This document shows, piece after piece, positions 15,509-24,086 of a DNA stretch of 64,000 nucleotides. Source of the DNA: UBA4132 sp037133675 (GTDB taxonomy: Bacteria; Pseudomonadota; Gammaproteobacteria; Methylococcales; Methylomonadaceae); assembly GCA_037133675.1 (NCBI GenBank), contig JBAXNR010000005.1:1-64000 (forward strand). The letters run 5' to 3'. How positions within the stretch are numbered: position 1 is the stretch's first letter; each line of letters begins with the position of its first letter. The notes beneath the pieces are model-generated. The model did no database searches. It was not told the DNA's origin and worked only from the letters and a program-made list of their open reading frames with translations. The position numbers were made by a program, and so were the translations under genes.

Positions 15509-16255
15509 ATGACTACAAACACCACCCATTTTGGCTTTAAAGAAGTCGCCACCGAAGACAAAGTTAAATTGGTGCGCGGCGTATTTGATTCAGTTGCAGG
15601 ACAATACGACATCATGAACGACCTCATGTCGATGGGCGTACACCGCTTATGGAAGCGCGTTGCCGTGCAACTCAGCAACGTTCGTCAAGGCGAACAAGTG
15701 CTAGATTTAGCAGGTGGCACAGGCGATTTAACCACCCTATTTGAACAACGCGTCGGCAAAAACGGACAAGTCGTCCTAGCCGACATCAACTCCGAAATGC
15801 TACGCACAGGACGCAATCGCCTCATCGACAAAGGCTTAGTCGGCAATATCCTCTACGCCCAAGTCAACGCCGAATGCCTACCGTTCGCCGATAACACCTT
15901 CGATTGCGTCTGTATCGCCTTCGGCTTACGCAACGTCACCGATAAAGATGCCGCCTTACGTTCCATGTACCGTGTATTAAAACCAGGTGGTCGCGTCATC
16001 GTGCTGGAATTCTCCCACCCCGTTGATAAAATCACCGAAAAAGTCTACGATTTCTACTCATTCAAACTACTGCCTAAAATCGGCAAAATCGTTGCCAAAG
16101 ACGAAGACAGCTACCGCTACCTAGCCGAATCCATTCGTATGCACCCCAAACAAGACGAACTCAAAGCCATGATGGAAAACGCAGGGCTAGAACGTTGTGA
16201 ATATTTCAACATGACGCAAGGGATTGTTGCAGTACATAGAGGCTACAAATTTTAA
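15509..16255 (+). CDS. ubiE: Ubiquinone/menaquinone C-methyltransferase UbiE
   Basis: A 248-residue AdoMet-dependent methyltransferase acting in ubiquinone (and menaquinone) synthesis. The AdoMet loop is VLDLAGGTGDLT. The UbiE signatures are VRGVFDSVAGQYDIMNDLMS near the N-terminus and CIAFGLRNVTDKDAALRSMY in the middle. The start was placed at ATG 15509 (MTTNTTHFGF), which gives the family's usual length; a longer frame starts inside the DUF971 gene. The usual ubiJ-ubiB genes do not follow. Confidence 0.95.
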   Translation: MTTNTTHFGFKEVATEDKVKLVRGVFDSVAGQYDIMNDLMSMGVHRLWKRVAVQLSNVRQGEQVLDLAGGTGDLTTLFEQRVGKNGQVVLADINSEMLRTGRNRLIDKGLVGNILYAQVNAECLPFADNTFDCVCIAFGLRNVTDKDAALRSMYRVLKPGGRVIVLEFSHPVDKITEKVYDFYSFKLLPKIGKIVAKDEDSYRYLAESIRMHPKQDELKAMMENAGLERCEYFNMTQGIVAVHRGYKF

Positions 16256-16271
16256 ATAAAGTTTCGTTCCC

Positions 16272-16449
16272 ACGCGCCGCACCACTGCCCACAGTTAAGA
16301 AAGATTGTCGATAACCGCGTAGCGGTGAAATGGTTGTAGCAACAAAATATAAATACAATCAAGCCGCGTAGGGGTGAAATGTTTGCTCTCATTCAACATT
16401 TCACCCCGCTGGGGTTTTTTCCTTAACTGTGGGCAGTGACGCGCCGCAC
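16272..16449. mobile_element. MITE with 11-bp target duplication
   Basis: The direct repeat ACGCGCCGCAC occurs at 16272-16282 and 16439-16449. Between them lies a 156-bp element (16283-16438) whose ends are inverted repeats: CACTGCCCACAGTTAAGAAA on the left and, complementary, CACTGCCCACAGTTAAGGAA on the right. Inside are hairpin-forming GGTGAAATG/CATTTCACC segments. It has no coding capacity, so an outside transposase must have moved it. The duplication length fits IS4-type elements. It is inserted in a REP-like GTTCCCACGCG repeat. Confidence 0.8.
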
Positions 16450-16505
16450 CCGTGGAAACTAAATAACTAGGAGAATAATCATGTATCGTCTAGGCTGGAT
16501 TTTCA

Positions 16506-17156
16506 ATGAAACAACTGAGTTATCTTATTTTTTTATTAGGCTTAATTATGGTGGCTTGGGAATATCCAATACTCTACCCACTAAAATTATTGGTAGTATT
16601 TTTTCATGAATCCTCTCATGCAATAGCCACAATATTAACAGGCGGTACAGTTAAAGAATTAGTTATTAATCAGCAACAAGGTGGTCATGTTATTTCCCAA
16701 GGTGGTAATCGATTTATTACCTTATCAGCAGGTTATATAGGCTCATTACTTTGGGGGGTTGTTATTTACCTTGCCAGTGTTAAAAGCCATTATGACAAAG
16801 CGATTATGACGGTATTAGCTTTCAGTATTATCATTATCACCGTTGTATTATCCAGCAGCCTATTTAGTTGGCTATTTGGTTTATTAATAGGCGGGGCAAT
16901 GCTATTAATGGCAAAATATTTAGCTGAACAATATAACGATTTTGCACTGAGATTAATCGGCTTAACCAGCATGATGTACGCACCGCTAGATATTTACAGC
17001 GATACTATTTCACGCAGTTATTTACAATCCGATGCTTATTTATTAGCCGACTATGTAGGTGGCACAACCTTATTATGGGGCAGTATTTGGATTATTATCA
17101 GCGTAGCGGTTATTTTTTATTGTTTGAAATGCTCGTTAAATCAAATCAATAATTAG
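16506..17156 (+). CDS. M50-like membrane metalloprotease
   Basis: A 216-residue integral membrane protein with about six hydrophobic segments. HESSHAIATILTGG (about residues 37-50) supplies the HExxH zinc motif inside a membrane helix, as in site-2-protease-type M50 enzymes. The second motif (DxxxG type) is not obvious, so it may be a divergent or M50B-like member. The strong Shine-Dalgarno (TAGGAG) stands before an out-of-frame ATG at 16481, not before this ATG, so the true N-terminus is uncertain or a frameshift is present. Substrate unknown. Confidence 0.65.
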   Translation: MKQLSYLIFLLGLIMVAWEYPILYPLKLLVVFFHESSHAIATILTGGTVKELVINQQQGGHVISQGGNRFITLSAGYIGSLLWGVVIYLASVKSHYDKAIMTVLAFSIIIITVVLSSSLFSWLFGLLIGGAMLLMAKYLAEQYNDFALRLIGLTSMMYAPLDIYSDTISRSYLQSDAYLLADYVGGTTLLWGSIWIIISVAVIFYCLKCSLNQINN

Positions 17157-17237
17157 ATAAGCTTCTAGCTATGATGCTGATTAATAAAGCCCTACGAGAT
17201 TATATAAAGCAACCTGATAACGCAGTTAATTAAGTAG

Positions 17238-17266
17238 ATTGGGTTAGGCGATAGCCGTAACCCAAC
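17238..17266. repeat. Palindromic repeat
   Basis: TTGGGTTAGGCGATAGC faces GTAACCCAA. It belongs to the same family as the repeats at 53598-53675, 54259-54310 and 57705-57734. Confidence 0.55.
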
Positions 17267-17338
17267 ATAATGCGATGATATTGTCGGGTTATGCTAACGC
17301 TAACCAGACTTACAAACTAAACCAGAATAAAACAAAAA

Positions 17339-19303
17339 ATGAAAGCATCAGAAACTAATTTCCAGACGCTTATTGAAGGCACAAAACAATATCTTGTGCC
17401 TTTGTTTCAACGTCCTTACAGTTGGCAAAAAAAACAATGGCAAGAATTAATAGACGACTTAAATGATTTGTATGAAAACGATGATGCAAGTAATCATTTT
17501 ATTGGTTCTATCGTTACCATGCCAACTAATTCAAAACCTGAAAATGTCACACCGTATTTATTAATCGATGGTCAACAGCGTTTAACCACTATTTTTGTTT
17601 TGCTAATTTTATTGCGTGATATTGCACAAGTAGAAGGTAAAATACTTGCTGATAAAATTCAAAATACGTTATTAACAAATCAATATCATGATGGATTGAG
17701 TCATTATAAATTAATGCCTACGCAACAAGATCGTGACGCTTTCTTAGGGTTAATAAACGGACAATCTGAAATACAGAATAATAATTTACTTGTTAATTGT
17801 TATCATTTTTTTAAAAAAGGTATTAAACAACTAGATTGTGAAAAATTAAATCAAGTTATAGCTAATCGACTGTCTGTTGTTAGTATTATTTTAGAAAATG
17901 ATGATAATCCTTATATTGTTTTTGAAAGTTTAAATGCTAAAGGTCTTACCTTAACTCAAGCCGATTTAATTCGTAATTATTTTTTTATGCGAATTGATAC
18001 AACACAACAAGACCATATTTATAAAAATTATTGGTTGCCTATGCAGGATGCGTTAGGCGAACAACTAACGGAGTTTATGCGTCATTATTTAGCAAGTGAC
18101 GGTGTAATCGTTAAAAAGGACGAAGTTTATTTAGTATTGAAGCAAAAAGTTGATCGCCATAAAGATGCGTTAGCAGAATTAAATCGTATTAAACAGTTTT
18201 CCGATTATTACGATAAAATAATTAATCCAGAAAAGGAAAAAAATTTAGCTATCCAGCAAAATTTAATTCGTATTAAACGCCTAGATTTTACAGTGTTATA
18301 TCCATTTTTACTAAATTGTTATTTTCATTATAAAACGAACGAATTAACATCTATTGAGTTTGTTGAAGTATTAAAAATTTTAGAGAACTTTTTAATTCGG
18401 CGTTTTATTTGCAATATGCCTACGCAAGGTTTAAATAAGATTCTCCCCACGCTTTATATCAATGCTATCAAGCAATCACCAAATTTTGTCGATGGATTAC
18501 GCAGTTATCTTCAATCACAAAACTACCCAAAAGATAGCGATTTTAGACGTAGTTTAATTGAATCTCGATTATATGGTAATGGTGATAAACAGCAAAAAAC
18601 ACGGTTAATATTGGAAACAATAGAACGCTCATTTAACCATAAAGAACAACCTAATTTTGATGGAAAAATTAGCATTGAACATATTATGCCGCAAACACTT
18701 TCAAAAATATGGCAAACTCAATTGGGTGAAACTTGGCAACAAGATCATGATTTATATTTGAATACTCTTGGTAATTTAACACTTACGGCTTATAACCCAG
18801 AATTATCAAATAAATCATTTAGTGAGAAAAAACAATTATTTATACAAAGTAATTTTTCATTGAATAAATATTTTTTTGATATTGAACAATGGAATAGTGA
18901 AGCCATTGAAAAACGTGCCGATTATTTAGCAGATATTGCTTTAAAAATATGGCACTATTTTGGCGAATGCAATCAAGCTAAAAATGATGACGGTGTAACA
19001 GGTAAAAAACCTAATTTATTGGTTATTTCAGGTCATAAGTTTATTGTAAAATCATGGAGCAATCTTTTTGTTGAGCTTTTAAATTGGATTGCGGAATATG
19101 AATCCGAATCTTTTAAAGAATTAGCAAAAGATTATCCACGTTTTATTAATGATGATTCGACAAAACTTCGTAAAACAAAAAAATTAAAGAATGGATTTTA
19201 CGTTGAAACAAATTTAAGTGCTGAACGAATTCATCGTTTTTGTAATCAAGCTATACAAATAGTCGGCTTATCTAGTGAAGATTGGCAAATAGAAATTGAA
19301 TGA
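17339..19303 (+). CDS. DUF262/DUF1524 protein (GmrSD-like defence nuclease)
   Basis: A 654-residue single-chain protein. The N-terminal DUF262 domain has the LVPLFQRPYSWQKKQW opening and the nucleotide-hydrolysing motif IDGQQRLTT (about residues 77-85), then FESLNAKGLTLTQADLIRNY. The DUF1524 domain carries the HNH-like IEHIMPQTL (about 445) and LGNLTLT. A further C-terminal domain (about 560-654) is unassigned. Relatives include GmrSD, a type IV restriction enzyme against modified phage DNA, and other phage-defence proteins. It stands alone between repeats. The modification targeted is unknown. Confidence 0.88.
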   Translation: MKASETNFQTLIEGTKQYLVPLFQRPYSWQKKQWQELIDDLNDLYENDDASNHFIGSIVTMPTNSKPENVTPYLLIDGQQRLTTIFVLLILLRDIAQVEGKILADKIQNTLLTNQYHDGLSHYKLMPTQQDRDAFLGLINGQSEIQNNNLLVNCYHFFKKGIKQLDCEKLNQVIANRLSVVSIILENDDNPYIVFESLNAKGLTLTQADLIRNYFFMRIDTTQQDHIYKNYWLPMQDALGEQLTEFMRHYLASDGVIVKKDEVYLVLKQKVDRHKDALAELNRIKQFSDYYDKIINPEKEKNLAIQQNLIRIKRLDFTVLYPFLLNCYFHYKTNELTSIEFVEVLKILENFLIRRFICNMPTQGLNKILPTLYINAIKQSPNFVDGLRSYLQSQNYPKDSDFRRSLIESRLYGNGDKQQKTRLILETIERSFNHKEQPNFDGKISIEHIMPQTLSKIWQTQLGETWQQDHDLYLNTLGNLTLTAYNPELSNKSFSEKKQLFIQSNFSLNKYFFDIEQWNSEAIEKRADYLADIALKIWHYFGECNQAKNDDGVTGKKPNLLVISGHKFIVKSWSNLFVELLNWIAEYESESFKELAKDYPRFINDDSTKLRKTKKLKNGFYVETNLSAERIHRFCNQAIQIVGLSSEDWQIEIE

Positions 19304-19526
19304 TGTTGAATACAATAGCCCACATGGAGCTTGCGTAATGAGGGGCTTTTCGTGGGCTACCACTGTTCCCTGTGTTCCACGCTCCGCTCCACACGGGCTT
19401 GTGCTGGGTTATTCACTTTCAGTTCACTCTCATTCTGTGATACTGTCACCGACTTGATACGATACACAAACCTATCATCAAGCAAGCCCCATATTACTTT
19501 TTAATCAACATTGAGCGAACTCAGTC
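19304..19526. other. Intergenic DNA with REP-like half-palindrome
   Basis: TAGCCCACATGGAGC (from about 19317) faces GTGGGCTA, related to the repeat at 36109-36215. No gene is visible. Confidence 0.4.
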
Positions 19527-19988
19527 ATGAAATTAATACTACAAATTACCCTAGGTGTCAGTCTAGGGATCGTGTTAGGCGGCTCATTGTTGTATTTATA
19601 TACAGGGGCATTCGCGGAACAATTGGTTAGTGCTGCATTAAAAACACTTCCGCCACCTAAGTCTAGTTCTGTTGATAGTTTATTGCCCGCAACACTACCA
19701 CCACCCATCGCCCCCAAACCCATAGAAGAATCTATTCCAGCACCACCGATCAGCACAACACCAGCACCGATTGCCGAAATTAATCCAGTAGTTAAGGATC
19801 CCGCTGTTATTGCCGAGGAAGAAGATCAAAAACAAATGGGGATAAAGTTTAAAGCGTCTTATAAAAAACCAGACAAATGCCAGTCGCCCAATCAAGATCA
19901 CGATCTTTTAGTTACTTGTGGCAATGAATACATCCGTGCTAGAGATAAGTTTGAAAAATTATGGCGGCAGGGAGAATTTAAAAAATAA
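19527..19988 (+). CDS. Membrane-anchored Pro-rich protein, unknown
   Basis: A 153-residue protein. One N-terminal hydrophobic helix (about residues 5-28) would anchor it, followed by a Pro/Ala-rich periplasmic linker (about 40-95) and a small C-terminal domain with two Cys (DKCQSPN and LVTCGNEY) that could form a disulfide. No family is recognised. It stands alone downstream of the DUF262 gene. The frame is open and unbroken, and the composition is plausible for a periplasmic protein. Confidence 0.55.
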   Translation: MKLILQITLGVSLGIVLGGSLLYLYTGAFAEQLVSAALKTLPPPKSSSVDSLLPATLPPPIAPKPIEESIPAPPISTTPAPIAEINPVVKDPAVIAEEEDQKQMGIKFKASYKKPDKCQSPNQDHDLLVTCGNEYIRARDKFEKLWRQGEFKK

Positions 19989-19991
19989 TTG

Positions 19992-20160
19992 CTAGACACA
20001 AAGACGAAAAAATTTATCATCATAAAAAGTAGCTCCCTCAGCCAATAAGCTGACAACAGAAATACGATCTGTATGCTTTTTTTCCTGTTCGACATAAGAC
20101 AACATCCCTTCGATGCAATCAAAGCTAACTGCTTGCGTTTTTTCTAATGTAGTGCCATTG
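19992..20160 (-). pseudogene. Possible 3' fragment of a gene
   Basis: On the minus strand an open stretch of about 55 codons ends at a TAG (19992-19994) and reads like protein (TLEKTQAVSFDCIEGMLSYV, then EQEKKHTDRISVVSLLAEGA). It has no proper start and is blocked upstream by a stop. It sits between hsdR and the DUF262 region, next to a repeat element, and may be a truncated gene. No family is recognised. Confidence 0.3.
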
Positions 20161-20194
20161 CCTTATTCTTATGTTCCATTTAAAAACCTGTGAT

Positions 20195-20316
20195 TACTCC
20201 GTTTTGATTCAAAAACCGTATAGTTGCCATTTCAGCACGGATAACATCCCTTCAAGGGATGTTATCCGTTATTCTGCAATAAAAAAACTGCACGTTTTCT
20301 GACTAAGAAAGGAGTA
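20195..20316. mobile_element. 122-bp MITE-like repeat, copy 1
   Basis: Nearly the same sequence occurs at 61791-61908. Both begin TACTCC and end GGAGTA (short inverted ends) and share GATTCAAAAACCGTATAGTT and a perfect 16-bp stem hairpin with a one-base loop (here 20237-20269, ACGGATAACATCCC...). This copy ends 4 bp before the hsdR stop codon, so its hairpin may also end the hsdR transcript. No coding capacity. Confidence 0.7.
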
Positions 20317-20320
20317 GTTG

Positions 20321-23300
20321 TTACATACCCAGTATATTATTACCATTATCTTTTTTAACTAAATCATAAATTATTTCGACAAAATCCTTCATCGCTTGTG
20401 GATTATTTTTATCGAATAGCATTCTGGCAATAGTATTGTCATGTGAAGACCTTGCTTGATTTACCTCATGCGTAACAGCTTTTGGCAAGCCGCAATTTAT
20501 CGCATCCTCCTTGTTATTTGCATTAATTAGCTCAACAATCGAATTATTTTCCCGTGTCTTTTGTGCAATCTGTGCGGCAAAATTAAAATACTTTTGGTTA
20601 TTAATAGGCGCGATATTGCCAAACACGTTATTAATGCGCTGAATAATATCCTGTAAAAATTCCTTCTCGCGGTCATTGGGTATTCCCTCATCTGACTTAA
20701 TCGGCTTTAAAACTAAGTCTTCTTTCACGCCATCAGGCATAGCCGCTGGTTTAATTTCATACCCCGTCATCATCAACGCTGATAAATCAATTTGCTCTGG
20801 TGTGATACCTTGCAAGCGTTTAGCTAGCAACTTAGCGAATGCAGCGAAATTTTCCAGCTCAGCATCATCGAGAAAAATCAATTGTGCGATATAGCTATAC
20901 ACTCTGACAAAACGCCCCAAACGGGTTTTAAATAACATCAACGCTTCACGCGCTTTAGTGTACTCACTGCGTTGTTGTTCATATTGTTGTTTGAAGAGTG
21001 CGTTACCCGCCTTGTGTGCCTTTTGATAGGCATTTTCACAATACTGAATACTCTCTATTAAATTTTTTAACTTGCCGTTAAAAACATCGCTAGGGCGTTG
21101 CGTAGTGGCGTATAAACGCTTATGGATAGCCTCATCTTGATTTTTCAATACTGATTCGGCGCGTACTTTCTTAAACGTATCCAAGTCATCCAGATTATAA
21201 ATAGTTTGCGAATCAAGCTGTCTTTTCAGTTCATAAACCACATCCAAGTCCTGCACATTTTCCACAGTCGCGCCATCATCATATTGCTTAAAAGCACTCA
21301 GAATCACATCCGCTTCATTGGCAAAATCAATGACAAAGGTTTGATCCTTACCTGAGTATGTTCGATTTAATCTTGATAGGGTTTGCACGGCTTCCACACC
21401 GCTGATTTTTTTATCCAGATACATTGCTACAAGCTTTGGCTGATTAAAACCCGTCTGAAATTTATTAGCGACCAGCATCAAGCGGTATTCTTGTTGCTCA
21501 AAGGCTTTGCGTAACTCTAAAGAACCAATTTCAGGATTAAGATTAGTTTCTGTATATTCCTTTTCAGAATCAACATTAAACCCTTCGCCCAGTTTTTTAC
21601 CCGACACCTTGCCAGAAAAAGCCACCAAAGTACGAATATTCTGCAAACCCTGTTTTTTAATGGCTATCTCAAAAGCCAGCTTATATTTAACCGCTTCCGC
21701 ACGACCACTTGTAACCACCATTGCTTTTGCTTCACCATTCAGCAAACGCGCCACATTCTCTGAAAAGTGCTGCAAAATAAATTCAACTTTTTCCGTGATA
21801 TTAACCTCGTTTAAAGACACCCATTTTGCCAATGCCCGCCGTGCATATTTTTTATCAACGCGCTTGTCATCCTCGATTGTTTTTTGCAGATTATAAGCAA
21901 CGCTATAAGGCGTGTAATTTTCCAGCACATCCAAAATAAAGCCTTCTTCAATCGCCTGACGCATGGTGTAAAGATGAAACGATTTAGGTTTGTTATCAAC
22001 CGAATCAATACGCCCAAACAGCGTTAACGTGCTATGTTTAGGGGTAGCAGTAAAGGCAAAATGACTGACATTGCTAGGTCTGACACGGGATTTCTGCACT
22101 GCCAACAATAAATCTTCAACCGTCATTTCATCCATATTCTGTCTTGATTCCATTGCTAACACGGCGCGTAAACCTTGCGCGGTACTGCCTGTTTGCGAGT
22201 TATGCGCTTCATCAATAATCACCGCAAACTGGCGCGTTGCTAATGATTTTTCCGTTAAAATCGCTTCCAGTGCATAAGGAAAAGTTTGAATAGTCACCAC
22301 AATAATCGGCGTTTTTGCAATCAACGCCTGTGCCAATTGCTTACTTTTGGGCAACGACGACTGCTCACGATCAATCGCGCAAATCGTGCCGAAATCATGG
22401 TCAATTTGTTGTACCGCGTCTTGTAACTGAGCATCCAATACATTTCTATCTGACACCACAATCACCGAATCAAAAATCGCTTTACCGTCGGGGCTACGCA
22501 AACGAATCAAATCATGACACGTCCACGCAATGGTGCTGGTTTTGCCTGAACCCGCGCTGTGTTCACATAAATACTGTTGACCTGCACCGTTGGCTTTCGC
22601 ATCGGCAAGCATTAAATTAACCGCTTGCAATTGATGAAAGCGCGGAAAAATCTGGGTTTTTTGCGTATAAGCTTTGCCCTGTGCCGTTACTTTGTCTTGC
22701 TTTTCCTCATACACAAAATTATGAAAAATACGCAACCACGTTTGCGGCTGACACACCTGTTCCCAAAAATAAGCAATCGGGTATTCGCCATCGGCTCTGG
22801 CTGGATTACCTACATGACCGTTATTGCCCTGATTGAATGGCAAAAAAATCGTGTTAGCCCCTGCCAATTGCGTTGTCATACGAATATCACTCTCCGACAC
22901 CGCAAAATGCACCACCGCGCCGCGTTTATACGTCAATAGCGGTTCATTTTTTGGTAAACGGTCTTCCCGATATTGACGCATAGCCGATTCAACATCTTGG
23001 GTAAAATCGGTTTTTAATTCAGCCGTTGCCACGGCAATGCCATTAATAAAAAACGCTAAATCAATTTCCCAGTTACGGTGTTTGCTGTATTTAAGCTGCC
23101 GCACTACTCGCAAACGGTTCGCGGCATAATCCTGTAACAACGTGGCGTTGCGCTCGTCTTCGGGTTGTTTCTGGCTTAAATCAATCTGCCCAACACCCGC
23201 AATCTCAACACCATTGCGTAACACATAAAGTGTGCCGCAGTCGGGTTCATTCAGTGTTTTTGCCACTCTATCCAATAACACCGTTCGCGCCCGTTCGCCA

Positions 23301-23482
23301 TTCAATTCCACCAGCTTATGCCAAACATTGGCTTGAGTGGTTTGCACCCACGCCACCACATCCTCAGGGTATAAAGCACGTTCAATATCATAATCGTGCG
23401 TTTGACCTTCAAGCCAACCTTGTTCGATTAATTTCTGGGTGATATAAGCTTCTAAATGAATTTCGTGATGGTCTTGAGGCAT
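20321..23482 (-). CDS. hsdR: Type I restriction enzyme R subunit
   Basis: The 1053-residue restriction and translocase subunit. An N-terminal PD-(D/E)XK nuclease (ELKTDFTQ, near residue 155) is followed by a superfamily 2 helicase: Walker A HSAGSGKTS (about 305), the DEAH box IIDEAHNSQ (about 422), FAFTATP (about 470) and motif VI QTLSRLNR. The helical C-terminus binds HsdM. It is full length. It is the last gene of a minus-strand locus with hsdM and hsdS upstream, interrupted by TA genes and a MITE, so promoters internal to the locus may be needed. Confidence 0.96.
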   Translation of the reverse strand: MPQDHHEIHLEAYITQKLIEQGWLEGQTHDYDIERALYPEDVVAWVQTTQANVWHKLVELNGERARTVLLDRVAKTLNEPDCGTLYVLRNGVEIAGVGQIDLSQKQPEDERNATLLQDYAANRLRVVRQLKYSKHRNWEIDLAFFINGIAVATAELKTDFTQDVESAMRQYREDRLPKNEPLLTYKRGAVVHFAVSESDIRMTTQLAGANTIFLPFNQGNNGHVGNPARADGEYPIAYFWEQVCQPQTWLRIFHNFVYEEKQDKVTAQGKAYTQKTQIFPRFHQLQAVNLMLADAKANGAGQQYLCEHSAGSGKTSTIAWTCHDLIRLRSPDGKAIFDSVIVVSDRNVLDAQLQDAVQQIDHDFGTICAIDREQSSLPKSKQLAQALIAKTPIIVVTIQTFPYALEAILTEKSLATRQFAVIIDEAHNSQTGSTAQGLRAVLAMESRQNMDEMTVEDLLLAVQKSRVRPSNVSHFAFTATPKHSTLTLFGRIDSVDNKPKSFHLYTMRQAIEEGFILDVLENYTPYSVAYNLQKTIEDDKRVDKKYARRALAKWVSLNEVNITEKVEFILQHFSENVARLLNGEAKAMVVTSGRAEAVKYKLAFEIAIKKQGLQNIRTLVAFSGKVSGKKLGEGFNVDSEKEYTETNLNPEIGSLELRKAFEQQEYRLMLVANKFQTGFNQPKLVAMYLDKKISGVEAVQTLSRLNRTYSGKDQTFVIDFANEADVILSAFKQYDDGATVENVQDLDVVYELKRQLDSQTIYNLDDLDTFKKVRAESVLKNQDEAIHKRLYATTQRPSDVFNGKLKNLIESIQYCENAYQKAHKAGNALFKQQYEQQRSEYTKAREALMLFKTRLGRFVRVYSYIAQLIFLDDAELENFAAFAKLLAKRLQGITPEQIDLSALMMTGYEIKPAAMPDGVKEDLVLKPIKSDEGIPNDREKEFLQDIIQRINNVFGNIAPINNQKYFNFAAQIAQKTRENNSIVELINANNKEDAINCGLPKAVTHEVNQARSSHDNTIARMLFDKNNPQAMKDFVEIIYDLVKKDNGNNILGM

Positions 23483-23525
23483 TGGATATACTCAGTTTTG
23501 CGGATGATTTAAACGAATGTTTCGT

Positions 23526-23691
23526 AGGTCTCGCTCCATTGCCATTAAGTTAAGCTCGTCATTCCAGCATGGATGCTGGAATCCAGTCACAGGGATGTGT
23601 TTGAGTGTACGCCATCCTTGGCTTCTGGATTGCGGCAATCCCTGCCGCAATGACGTGGTTTTCCTTAACTTAATGGTAGTGAGGTCTCGCT
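23526..23691. mobile_element. MITE with 10-bp target duplication, inserted in antitoxin end
   Basis: AGGTCTCGCT is repeated directly at 23526-23535 and 23682-23691. The 146-bp insert (23536-23681) has inverted ends (CCATTAAGTTAAG on the left, CTTAACTTAATGG on the right) and carries inside it a 99-bp repeat (23557-23655, CGTCATTCCAGC...TGACG) that also occurs at 23952-24048. The ends resemble those of the element at 16283-16438. It replaced the last codons of the antitoxin gene at 23665-23895. Confidence 0.75.
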
Positions 23692-23895
23692 GACAGGTGA
23701 AATAATATCACCCAAAATTTTAATTTTTCCTGCTAATTTAGCAGGGGGTTTTCTGTAGATTGTTTTTTTAGTATCCAATTGGTTTTCTTCGTTAAATAAT
23801 AAAATCAATTCAACAGTTTGATTAGGCATAAAATCAGGTAAACCTTCGAGTTTACCTTGCGCATTGGTTTTTAATAATAGTTTTTGTGCTTGCAT
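23665..23895 (-). CDS. Orphan antitoxin with MITE-derived end
   Basis: A 76-residue antitoxin-like protein. The segment LPDFMPNQTVELILLF and the Pro-rich PPAKLAGKIKILGDIISPV are typical of small DUF2281-like antitoxins that pair with PIN toxins. The last five residues (SLPLS) come from an inserted MITE. Joining the DNA across the 10-bp target duplication gives a frame ending YETFV in their place, so the change is small. No toxin gene follows; only about 50 bp of pre-insertion DNA remain before hsdR. Whether it still works is unknown. Confidence 0.6.
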   Translation of the reverse strand: MQAQKLLLKTNAQGKLEGLPDFMPNQTVELILLFNEENQLDTKKTIYRKPPAKLAGKIKILGDIISPVSETSLPLS

Positions 23896-23951
23896 TTTTT
23901 CACCTTAATTTAATATTTAAGTTCATCGTAATTAGTCGCATATATAAAGCA

Positions 23952-24048
23952 CGTCATTCTGGCAGGGATGCCAGAATCCAGTCACAGGGATGTGTTTAAT
24001 ATAATGCCATCCTTGGTACTGGATTCCAGCATCCCTGCTGGAATGACG
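23952..24048. repeat. 97-bp palindromic interspersed repeat
   Basis: Begins CGTCATTCTGGCAGGGATG and ends CATCCCTGCTGGAATGACG, inverted ends of about 19 bp with few mismatches. It shares the centre GTCACAGGGATGTGTTT and GCCATCCTTGG with 23557-23655. It lies in the gap between hsdS and the orphan antitoxin. Confidence 0.75.
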
Positions 24049-24086
24049 ATAATCTGGCTTGAGCAGTATATACCCGCTGTTTTTTG

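Noticed and set aside
20195..24048. Repeats as a CRISPR array
   Set aside because: The repeats are palindromic, few, unevenly spaced and lie singly between genes; no spacers and no cas genes are present.
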